Shown here: in pieces, positions 22,388 to 32,400 of the stretch | Numbering within the stretch: position 1 is the stretch's first letter | Layout: every line of letters begins with the position of its first letter | DNA from: Tetracentron sinense | Taxonomy: Eukaryota > Streptophyta > Magnoliopsida > Trochodendrales > Trochodendraceae | Assembly (NCBI GenBank): GCA_015143295.1 | Contig: CM026554.1 | Location: 30,517,531 to 30,581,530, forward strand | Length of the DNA: 64,000 bases | Reading direction: 5' to 3' | Notes under the pieces: model-generated | Told to the model about the DNA's origin: nothing | What the model saw: only the letters and a program-made list of their open reading frames with translations | The model's database searches: none | Program-made: the position numbers and the translations under genes

Positions 22388-23366
22388 ACTGGTCATATTA
22401 ATTTTAATATTAATCTAATAACTATCTAAAAATAAAATTAATATCTAATCCAATTATTATCTAAAAATTAACATAAAATCAGATTTAATAACTAATCTAA
22501 ACATTATCATATTAAAAGTAACCAGAATCTAAACGATTTAATAAAAAATATGAGCATTCAAACATGAAGTTATCAAAAAATAAAATAAAATAAAGAATGA
22601 CTCACCTTAATCTTTAGTTTAAAGCAAGATCTTCAAGAATGGTTGAACCAACGACTCAGTTGTATCAGAATGATGCAAGATCTTCCAGAATTGTTTAACC
22701 AACTTGTGATAGTCTCAAGAACATTAGAAATACATGTTTGATGTTTCTTAAAATTCTTCAAATACAAGAAGTCTTGTGGAGAAGGGTTTGCTCTACGTTT
22801 TACGAAGGTGAAGGGAGTATACCAAGAACTTCTTGTGGAGAAGGGATTGCACGTAATTATCCTAGGAGTTATGAACAAACTTCTTGTATCCTAGGAATTA
22901 TCCAAATATTGCACGAAGAGGTGATGAGTTATAAACAAACTATATCTCTTTTTATTATTTTTATTTTTTATTTTTATGAGAGATCAAAGACTTCCCTTAC
23001 ATATTGAACCAAATTAAAGTTTAGTATACCCTAATTTATTTATAAAATACATTAAATTGAAAGGCATTTTGGCCAACTTAAAGTTTAGTATACTCCTTGT
23101 ACTTTTATTAGTAGAATGATATATATATATATATATATATATAGAGGGAAATGCAAGCTAAAACCAAGGACATGCATGGTAATTGATTAAAGAGGCAAGG
23201 GTATTCTTGGAAATATTTGTCTTTAATTGGTTTTATCAAAATGCCACGTATGTTTTAACTATTTACAAAAGTGTCATTCACACCTTTCAACTTTTTGCTT
23301 GTGTGAAGGTTATGGAGTTCACGCATTGTGTGAACTCTAGCACGACCCATATATATATATATATAT
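22388..23366. other. Intergenic AT-rich DNA
   Basis: No gene seen. An imperfect repeat of AACTTCTTGT / GGAGAAGGG-type text lies at 22765-22890. The stretch 23070-23120 (AAGTTTAGTATACTCC, then TTTTATTAGTAGAATGATAT) is homologous to 25672-25720 and serves as an empty-site comparison for the Helitron-like insert there. An (AT)n tract lies at 23120-23142. 23148-23350 may be an old foldback ending GTGTGAACTCTAGCACGAC. Confidence 0.5.
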
Positions 23367-23536
23367 GAGGCGTGCTAGCCCTACTCTCGGTCAAACTCTA
23401 CTCTCAGCCTCCCCCAACCACCTATCTATTATCAAATCAGTTATGGTGGTTAAAGCACTATCTCTCATCAATAATGGACAAGTGGTTGGTGGAGATTGAG
23501 AGTAGTGTTTGACTGAGAGTAGGGCTAGCATTCCTC
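23367..23536. mobile_element. MITE family B, copy 1 (170 bp)
   Basis: Ends GAGGCGTGCTAGCCCTACTC and the complement AGTAGGGCTAGCATTCCTC continue as long arms (GGTCAAACTCTACTCTCA...). The copy at 26971 has exactly the same length. It sits in an (AT)n tract, so its duplication cannot be read here, but copy 2 shows a 9-bp one. Confidence 0.85.
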
Positions 23537-23549
23537 ATATATATATATA

Positions 23550-25498
23550 CTAGCAGAGATCCCGTGCGTTGCACGGGTAATTGGTAAATAATTAAGATTA
23601 TCTAAAAATAAAAAATAATATTTATTTATTGAAATATTAAGTAATATATTTTAAAAATATTTAATAAATTTTATTTTTAATAATATAAGTTTTTTATTTA
23701 TTTGATACATTATTATTTGTAGTAACTAATTAATTTTATAGTAACTAGCGGGTGGCACGTGCGATGCATGTGAGAGCGGAGGAAAGGAGTTAACCATAGT
23801 TAATAAGAGTTAAAAAGGACACGTGTTAACCCGCGGGCGCGATTGAACTCTCCCTGAGTTCAATCGCGATTGACCGTGATTCTATTATTTAAATAGATAG
23901 ATGAGGGTAGTTCGGGTATTAAAGTAAAACATTAAATTAAAGTTTTGTTTTATATAAGGGTAGTTTAGGAATTTCAAAAAATTCAGGCTACGCCTGCCTC
24001 TCCCATTATAATAGTAATGATATATTATTTTAATAACATTTAGTGAAAAATCATAAGTTTAATACATCTAAGAGTTGAAGATAAGAGAGGCCTTTACAAT
24101 AACGGAGATAAATAGGGCCTCTAAGATGAGATAGTGGGTCCCAAACCTACAAGAGTTGGAGCTAAGAGAGGACTCTATAATGAGATAGTGAGTCCCAAAC
24201 TTGAATGATGGAGATTAAAGAGAAAAACCACATGTCATCTCTAAAATAGAACTTATGAGATTGGAGGGATTGGAGTTTAGAGAGCAAAGAGAAAAGTCTT
24301 ATCTCTAGATTCTCTACTATTATAACACTATTCACCGTTTCTCCATGGGGCTTTTGAACAAAGACTCCCACTAACAACAAAGTCGATGCACTTCCCTCTA
24401 CCATTCTTAATTAAAAATACACCCACTAACATAATAACCACTAAAATAACTACCTTAGTTCCACGTCACAAACATGACTCAGTAAACAACTACAACCACT
24501 TAACTCAAGCTCCTAATCTCATGCCTCCACTTCTTACTGTTCATGCACGGATGAAGTATGGAAGCACAAATACTTAGTGGTCAAATCAAGCCATTGATGC
24601 ATCTGATCTCCTAGTCCTTCATGGAATACAACTATTGACAAAAGGCTATTCCGGGAGATAACACATAGATCAGAGGGACTTAATTGAATAAAATATATGA
24701 CGATGGTAACTGCACATACTACTTGCTGCAATTAATATAACGTAGAGATGAAAGATCAAAAGGCAGAGATAGTTATAGGGATGATAGATCAAAAGACAAA
24801 ATAGTACCCTAAGTGATAGGAACATGGATTGGGACTTGCATAGGATATCACAAAATTATGGTTAAGATGGACATGGGGGAAAAGGAAAACAAATTATTAA
24901 GCCATCGATACAGTTTCCATACATTGATGATGATTTAAAAGATAAAAATTTAGATCAATACAAGATCCGATCATGAATTCATATCTAAATCCAGGGAAAA
25001 ACACTGCAAGAACAGATCATGAACTTAGACCTAAATCCACCACTAAACGCACCTGTTGAAAACCTTTTGGGAATGAGGTCTTGCGTCCTTTAACGGTGTC
25101 ATGCATCCTTTGACTCACAATCAGTTGGGGGTGAAATCTATAGAATAATACATTGGAGGAGACAGAGATTGAGAGATACGTGAGCAATAACAAAAGGGAC
25201 GTGAGAGGATAATAGAGATGGGGATCAAGAGGAGAGATAGAGACGTGGAGTGGGACTTGAGTGGGAGAGATATACATGACTGGGAGAAGTTTGTTAAGGA
25301 GAGCGACATGTGAGGGAGAGAGAGACGTGAGTGGGAGAGAGATATGTGTTTGAGAGAAATTTGTTTAAAATTTTGATCAAACGGTGGAGAATAAAGAGGG
25401 TGGCCACATGGCATCCATAGGATTGAACATATAGGATTCGAGAGATTGGAGTTTGGAGAGTAGGTAGAAAGTCTTATTTCCTTATATTATAGTATTGA
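23550..25498 (-). mobile_element. Candidate larger Helitron-like element, minus orientation
   Basis: On the minus strand the right-hand limit opens TCAATACTATAATATAAGG (a TC start preceded by host A). The left-hand limit ends CCGTGCAACGCACGGG hairpin, ATCTCTG, CTAG, followed by host T. Hairpin plus CTAG is a standard Helitron 3' end. It contains the smaller element at 23745-24020. No Rep/helicase coding sequence is present, so it would be non-autonomous. The pairing of these two ends is inference. Confidence 0.45.
23745..24020 (-). mobile_element. Small Helitron-like element, copy 1 (minus)
   Basis: Read on the minus strand it starts TCATTACTATTATAATGGGA after host A and ends GCATCGCACGTGCCACCCG CTAG before host T. 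It is an inverted sister of the element at 25721-26024. They share GGCAGGCGTAGCC, a TTTAAT...TTTTACTTT stretch, GAGTTCAATCGC and the terminal hairpin. 276 bp, no coding capacity. Confidence 0.75.
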
Positions 25499-25720
25499 TA
25501 AGTAGTAGATGGGTCCCACATAACACTGTTAACACTATTATCTATTAAGTACTTTCTATTAATACATAGTCTTTATCCATAAAATAGTAAAGTAGAGATT
25601 TAATATGTCATGAGTCCCACATAATACTATACATTATAATATTTTTATAAAATATTAAGGATAATTACGTCCACATAAAGTTTGGTATACTCCTCGTACT
25701 TTTATTAGTAGAATGATATA
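24021..25720. other. Intergenic, part of the candidate Helitron; no gene
   Basis: AT-rich with repeated phrases: AAGAGAGG...TCTA.AATGAGATAGTG.GTCCCAAAC at 24085 and 24165, and ATTGGAGTTT.GAGAG...AAAGTCTTAT at 24268 and 25447. These look like partial duplications of one element end. Short open frames here are random. Confidence 0.45.
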
Positions 25721-26024
25721 TCTTTACTATTATAATGGGAGAGGCAGGCGTAGCCTAAATTTTCCAAAATTCCTAAACTACCCTTATATAAAACAAAACT
25801 TTAATTTAATGTTTTACTTTAATTCCCAAACTTTTAATGTTTTACTTTAATTCCCAAACTGCCCTCATCTATCTATTTAAAGAATAGAATCATAGTCAAT
25901 CGCGACTGAACTTGGGGAGAGTTCAATCGCACCCGTGGGTTAACGCATGTCCCTTTTAACTCCTATTAACTGTGGTTAACTCCTTCCCCTCGCTCTCACA
26001 TGCATCGCACGTGCCACCGACTAG
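25721..26024 (+). mobile_element. Small Helitron-like element, copy 2 (plus)
   Basis: 304 bp from TCTTTACTATTATAATGGGA to GCATCGCACGTGCCACCGA CTAG, between host A and T. The flanking DNA (GTACTTTTATTAGTAGAATGATATA) also occurs at 23098-23125 without the insert, so an empty site is present in the same window. It contains a partial duplication of AATGTTTTACTTTAATTCCC. No coding capacity. Confidence 0.78.
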
Positions 26025-26030
26025 TATACA

Positions 26031-26033
26031 TAA

Positions 26034-26062
<29 letters not shown>
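26031..26062. repeat. (GA)n microsatellite
   Basis: An uninterrupted GA dinucleotide run of about 13 units lies just right of the Helitron-like insertion. Confidence 0.95.
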
Positions 26063-26064
<2 letters not shown>

Positions 26065-26960
26065 CATTTTCGTGAGTCGTGTTCATTAAAACCTTCAATG
26101 AGCTGCCCCTAATAACGTGACACATATAGGTTGTTTCAGAATCTAACTATTAGATGTCAAAACAGGTCTCCTGAGAGACACGCGACACAAAATTAGCTCG
26201 GAAACAATACAATCCGATCAAAGATGGAAGATCAACCATTTCGATATCATATGTACGGTCTAGTGACCCCTTAGGAGTTAATGCTAACAAATTAGAGTCT
26301 AATTGGATGGTCTAAACATGTTCAACCGATCTGATTTTTTGGCAGGTCTTTCTCAATGGACCCACCTTAACATTTAATAATCGAATTCTGTCACGCTTCA
26401 TCATTAAAAAGGATTGCTCATTTAATGCTTTAACATATCTATACTTTCAGCAAAAAAAACTAACGCATGTCCTTGTTTTCAGCCAAAAACGAACATGTCA
26501 TTGCTTTAACAAATGTTGATTTTTGGTTGTGAGGAGGGGATATGGAATGGCGAAGAATAGGCTAACATGCCTCAAACTTTATATAAAGTACTAATTATTA
26601 GAGTATTGATTTATTAAAGAAACTAAAAACTTCATTATAATCCTAATTACTAAATTAATACCCAATAAACTATTATTTGTTTATGACAAAATCTCTAATT
26701 GAGTAGACTTTGTTGAAATTTTAAACAATGAGCATTGCCCAAAGTATAATCTTAATGATAAATCTTACGTTGTTATTAGGGTAATGCCGCTATACTTGAT
26801 TTTAAACTCATTTTCTTCAAGAGAAAAACATATGTTATTGTTTTCCATTTAAGAGAAAGACATGCGTTTTGCTTAAGACTATCCACCTCATAACAAGAAT
26901 ATATTAACAAAGTGAGTATTGCTAGCATTATCCTTGATATTGTCATGGAACTGCACCTTC
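26063..26960. other. Intergenic, nothing recognised
   Basis: AT-rich DNA without coding signal or recognisable repeats. Confidence 0.6.
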
Positions 26961-26970
26961 CTTTGAACAA

Positions 26971-27140
26971 GAGGCGTGCTTTCCCTACTCTCGGTCAAAC
27001 TCTACTCTCAACCTCCACCAACCACCTATCTATTTTCAAATCAGTTATGGTGGTTAAAGCACTCTCTCTCATCAAGAATGGATAAGTGGTTGGTGGAGAC
27101 TGAGAGTAGAGTTTGATTGAGATTAGGGCTAACATTTCTC
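26971..27140. mobile_element. MITE family B, copy 2 (170 bp)
   Basis: The ends and interior match 23367-23536. Perfect 9-bp direct repeats TTTGAACAA flank it (26962-26970 and 27141-27149). This points to a Mutator-type origin, although the ends differ from family A. Confidence 0.9.
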
Positions 27141-27330
27141 TTTGAACAATTATATAGTAGTGCCGATGGGCCCAGTTTGAGCTTGAATTTTGGAATTTTT
27201 GAATAGACCTACTCGAAGCCCAACACAGTAAACAAAGGCGTTGAAGCTTGAACTAGGCCCAATTGCCACCTCTACAATTATGTCTGATCCTTTGGATGCT
27301 CTAGACACATTTCTTAAACTGCAATTTTAG

Positions 27331-27634
27331 TAGCGGTGTCAATTGGCCGTGTTTATGCCATGCCAGATTAATAAACAGGCTATGTCAGTCCATTTATTAA
27401 CTGGGCCTAGTCGGCTTGACCCATTTAAAAAATCATATACAATTTTTTGCCTACAAATTAAGCAGGCCTAATTGGGTTGGGTTAGTCGGGCTAAGCCCGA
27501 TTAGCAGGCCTAATTGGCCACAAACTTTGTACTCCAAGCACAAGCCCAAGCCCAACTAATAATTGGCTAGGTAGGGCCAAGAGTGGTCTAGGCCAGGCGG
27601 GCCCACAAGCCAGCCTGACCCATTGATACCCCTA
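27331..27634. mobile_element. MITE-like element with TAGnGGTRTCAAT ends
   Basis: TAGCGGTGTCAATTGG on the left and CCATTGATACCCCTA on the right form imperfect inverted ends. The interior is rich in GGGCTA/TAGCCC-type variants (GGCCTAATTGG, GGCTTGACCC). Ends like these are common in hAT-related plant MITEs (family knowledge). No clear 8-bp duplication was found. Confidence 0.55.
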
Positions 27635-29302
27635 GTGAAATAAACTAAACCGAAACCTTCTTGTAAACTAGTCGGCCCAGCCTATTCAATATTCACAAAA
27701 TTCAAGCCCAAGCATAAACATGGACACTCCTAGAGAAAACCACGCGAAGAGGTTAGGAAATTCAAGTTTCATCGAATCACACAGTCAATTGGGATTGAGC
27801 TCGGGCGAGTTCATTTAAACCCACATGTCAACACGTATGCCTTTTTAACTCCTGCTAATTAGTTTAAAAAAGGTTAGTCTTAAGAGTTAAAAATCATTAT
27901 CTAGAGTTATATATATATATTTTTTTTAGAAGCCATAGTTATATAGTTGAATTGTACAGGGTTAATAAATCTTACCCACAATTAATAAGGATTAAAATAG
28001 ATATTATCATGCATGGTGATGTGAGTACAATCATAATTTGACTGTGATCCCATCAATCAAGTCTCATGAGTCAAAGACTCTCAACTGCTTAGAAAGCAAA
28101 GAGGAATGGAATGGTATGCCAACCGTACAATCCACTCGTTCTATATCTTTTCATTTTTTTTTCAAATTCCCGCCGCGGAGATCCCAATACCGGCTGCCCC
28201 GCCGCTGGTTTTATTGCCCCAAACTCGAAAGTCGAAACACCAGGACGTGCATTTCAGCTTTCTCTTCCCGCTGTCTACTTCCTCAACGAATTTTGAAACA
28301 CCACTAAAAGAGCGGGAAAATGTACTAATCTCCTCTGGTAATTCTGTGCTGAGGGTTTGGGTCCATTAATTGGGTTCGGGTTCTAATTTTTCAAACTTCA
28401 AACCATTATCGAACCCCCCAAATTTTTTTTAATTTAAAACATTAGTTAAAAAGATGTGTTCACATGTGGGTGCGATTGAATTGAACCATCCTCGAGTTCA
28501 ATCACTCCCACATCGAGTTCAATCGCTCCCACAGGTTAACACGTGTCCCCTTTAACCTCTATTAAACATGATTAAGATTCTCTAACCCTTAGTATTCAAT
28601 AATCTAATCTTAAAATTTTGAAAATAATATTAAATATTTAACTCTAGTTAAAAAAACTTAACTCTTAGAGTTAATTAAAAAAAATTAAATTATGATTATA
28701 TTGTTAATCCTCAAAGGTTAATAAATTTTAACCACAATTAATAGAGGTTATGACTGTGATCCAATCTCATTATTTTGCGTGTCATTGAGTCTATTTTGTA
28801 TGTGCAACTTTTATTTTATTTTGGTGGAAATGAATTCATGTAACACACTCTAAAGTCGCACAAACAGCCAGTATGTGCAACTTGGCACACACATCTATCT
28901 TGTGATTAAGAGCACCACATATCCAAATTGTGTATATATTAACAAAAACAAACTAAATAAATTTGCCATTAAAATTTTTAACTTATTCCATCTATTAATT
29001 AAACACACAAGATTTGTATGCCGAGTTGCATGTAACTACTCACGTACAAACCGGACTCGGTTGCCTTATGAAGTTGAAGTGTTGAACTCTCTCGCAAAGT
29101 GCTTTGAACAGAGTTTCCTTTTAGTTAAAAGGTGGCATCATGTATTTGTAAAAATAAAATTCTATACAAAATTGTCACTTTACAAAAAAAAAAGGATTGA
29201 AAAATTACTTCCTCTATATATTTTACTGAGGTAGAGCAATAGCAATGATCCTGTAGCCTCTAAGCTACAATAAACGCCGTTGCTAATCTACACTCATGTT
29301 GG
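27635..29302. other. Upstream intergenic region of the demethylase gene
   Basis: No gene seen. 27780-27850 and 28450-28570 contain decayed relatives of the small Helitron-like elements (GAGTTCAATCGC, GTTAACACGTGTCC...TTTAAC). A GC-rich island at about 28160-28320 stands out; its overlapping short open frames have no recognisable product. Confidence 0.5.
28164..28320. promoter_or_regulatory. GC-rich patch with three E2F-like sites
   Basis: TTCCCGCC at 28167-28174, TTCCCGC at 28265-28271 and GCGGGAAAA at 28312-28320 match the E2F core (TTSSCGS type). The patch is markedly GC-rich against an AT-rich surround and lies 1.1 kb upstream of the demethylase start. It might be a distal regulatory element or a remnant of a transposed promoter. 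Function is inferred only. Confidence 0.3.
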
Positions 29303-29450
29303 TCTATTTAAATCTCCCTCTGCACCTCCGCTCTCGCTATTCCGAAGAAACAAAAAGCGCACACTCTTTGGCGGGAGAAGTGATTTTTCAAAACAAGAGT
29401 TACAGAGATAAAAAAGCGGTTTTCCGATCATCGGAATCCGGTTTTCCGTC
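29303..29450 (+). promoter_or_regulatory. Core promoter and 5' leader of the demethylase gene
   Basis: CTATTTAAAT at about 29303-29313 is a reasonable TATA box, followed by a CT-rich initiation zone (CCTCTGCACCTCCGCTCTCG). TTTGGCGGGA at 29367-29376 matches the E2F consensus and would lie in the 5' leader, suggesting cell-cycle-linked expression (inference). No upstream ATG precedes the start codon within the predicted leader. Confidence 0.45.
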
Positions 29451-32400
29451 ATGTCCGACATGGAATACGACGAGGGAGATGTTCCAGTCATGCCTCCAGA
29501 CAAACTGCGTTGCAGTCGAGACGATCGAAAACTCGGGCGATGCAAGAACTGGAGACTCCACGAAAAAATCTTTTGCCAAAAACATTTCTTCCATTCTCAC
29601 GCAAATTCAGGAAAAGATAAAGCTAGGGTTTCGAAAGGTCAGCAGAAGAAGAGGAGAGGTCGGCCGAAGAAGAATGATCCGAAAAACCAGAGCTTGCCGA
29701 TGAAGAGAAGCCGAACTGATGGTTCTGATCGAGAAGCAGAAGATGAGGAGATCCATAAGGAGAGGAGGAAACGGCGGAAAAAGAGTGAAGGTTCCGATAA
29801 TTCGTTGAAATCAGGGAAAATCGTGAAGGTCGAAATCGAGTCGGAGAGGAAAATTCCTTCGCGAGGGATGAAATCGGGACTGGTGAAAGGTGAAGTTTCA
29901 GAGGAGTTGGATAATGCGAAAGACAACGGGAAGGGTTTCGCTGCTGGTTCTTATTCAGCTAGGGCTTCGAACGGTTTGAAACAAAGGGGTTCTGGTCGTG
30001 GTCGTGGTCGTGGTCGTGGAAGGGGGAGGAGAGGAGGTTTGAGTGAAATCAATAGAGAGAATAAAATTCCACTGCAACAGACGAATATGGAGATGGTGAA
30101 GGTGAAAAACGAAGATTTGGTGGAATCTGACCTCCTGGAAGAGAAGAGGAAGGATTTTGAAGGTACAAGCAGGTCTTGTTCTTCTTCGGTTAGGGCTTCG
30201 AACGGTTTGAAACGAAGGGGTTCTGGCCGTGGAAGAGGGAGGAGAGGAGGTTTGGTGAAATCTAACAATCTGGAAGAGAAGGGGAGGGATTTAGGATTTA
30301 GGATTGGGTTGGTTTCTTATTCGCTTAGGGATTCAAATGTTTTGAGGCAGCCATGTTTGGGCAGTGAAAGGTGGATAAAGGCAAATGTAAGTAAACTCTC
30401 TGTTCTTGTGAATTTCAAATATCACTCTCTTTATATATTTTATTTTATTTTTCTTTTGTTTGTGTGGCGTGATTTAAATTCTGGGTTCAACAGAGGAAGG
30501 TAGAGGATTCCCTAATGTGTCATCAATGTCAAAGAAATGATAAAGGAAGGGTTGTTCGGTGCAACAAATGTAAGAGGAAGCGATATTGCGTCCCATGCAT
30601 ACAGAGATGGTAATTTTCTCTGATTTGTTTTCAGTTGATGATGTTCCAATCTCTAATTTTGCTCTGTCCAAAGTTTGGCTTAATTTATTGACTTTTGCCT
30701 TAATTTGTATTTGTTTTCCAATTTTTTAGTATACCATAACTTCTTGTATTATTGTTTTTATTATTCTTTACTACTGATAATGTTTCAATTTCAATAATTG
30801 AAATCCTCCTTTTCTGGTATCAGTTCAAGGGGTGTTTAGGACACCAACTTTTGCTAGGGAACTTGGAGTTGCTTGAGAAATATAATGTGGATGAGAAAGT
30901 TTATGGGTGTTCAGTTGCTTGGTAGGTATGAAATAGTTAACAAAGATGATGCCTGCTCGATTTTGAGTGCTTTTGTAAATTCAGTGAAAACGAAGACTTG
31001 GAATGACATACTCAATTGTGATGTTGCTGAGAGTGAGTGATAGGGTACTAGTAATTATTGTCAGTTTCGAGGAGCTACAAAAAGTGCGGTGTATGTAGTT
31101 CTCTATGAAGGATGGATGCGCCCTTTATAAGTTGCAGCCTGCAGGAAATGCTTTATGTATCTCCTTCTGGTATAGGAGCCTTCTTGGTTCTTTTCATCTT
31201 TACTTCGTTTTCTATATGAGCAATTCTTACCAAAGTGTATTAACTTTGACTGCTCTCTAGGTATTCTTCCATCATATTGGAAGTAAGAATTCTATGTTGT
31301 GTTTTTCATCTCTACTCTCTCGCCAAAAGATGCTGATTGGGTCATTCCTTTAGATATTGTAGATCCGATCGACCAGTGAGTCCTCCAGTAGCCATTTTCT
31401 GATTCATTGGTAATCCTCCTTGCTTGCTAAGTTGCTATCTTGTTGAGTACGGGGGAGAAGAGAAATAGAAGAATTTGGATGTAATCTTCTCACACGATGG
31501 GAACGATTGAGAGTTGCAGTGATGGTTTCCTTTTGGATGTTAATTGCTAATGTTTTTTAAGCACAGAATAGTAGTGGTACAGGGAGATCAAGTCTTCAAA
31601 CTTTGGTTACCCAATAAGTGGAAGCATGTCAAGGAAATTTAGGGAAACATTGTAAAAGTTAGGAAACTAAGGAATAATTAAGAAAACGTTAGAAATTTTG
31701 GATGAGGTCCAGGAAACGAAAAATTCTTCTCAATACACACTCTGAACTCATTTATAACAAGAAAAAAACCATTTGGAGTAGGAAATTATATATCAATAAC
31801 ATGGGATGTAAATGTTGTGCATGCCAGAAACTATAAATTGATTAAATTCAAAGTTACATAGATGATTATTACTGATTTGTTCAGGGTTTTCAAGCCCATG
31901 ATAGTTTTTTCTTAGATTAAACGCTGTCGTGATTAATAAATAAACCTAACTTTTTGATATGATATATATATTTTTTTGTCTCGGGATATTATTTACCTAC
32001 GTTAGAGGGTTAGTAGTTAGCTTGGGCATTGGAGCTCTTGTGACTCGTACCCTGGGGGATTGGATCCGCAGACCTCCTTCCACTGGAGGCCACACCCCAA
32101 CCATTGGCGCAAGAGGCAGGGTATTGAAATGGTTTCTTATGTTTACATGGAAATTGGAAGATATCTCATAACAATATTTGATAGTGGAATGGAAAAAATA
32201 TGGTTTTAAGTGATTTATCATGAAAGATTCAGGCATAATTTATCAATCTTTAGATAATTTGTATTCTTACTTAAACTTGTTTTTTAAAAATCCTGATGAT
32301 TTACAATACAATTTTGATTCAGTTCAAGCCTATCCCTGATTCCCCTTACAGTTTTATGCTTAGATTCTACTTTGACAACATTGGTTCTAAATGTAGATTA

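Noticed and set aside
28038-28369. Overlapping open frames in a GC-rich patch upstream of the gene
   Set aside because: No recognisable domain; the lack of stops follows from local GC content. No splice link to the demethylase could be argued.
29296-29703. 135-codon open frame overlapping the demethylase start
   Set aside because: It runs out of frame with the WRC-coding exon 1 and has no family signature; it is a shadow of the real frame.
32020-32115. GC-richer patch in intron 2 (CTGGGGGATTGGATCCGCAGAC...)
   Set aside because: Looks like a repeat fragment, but I could not identify ends or family, so it is not listed as an element.
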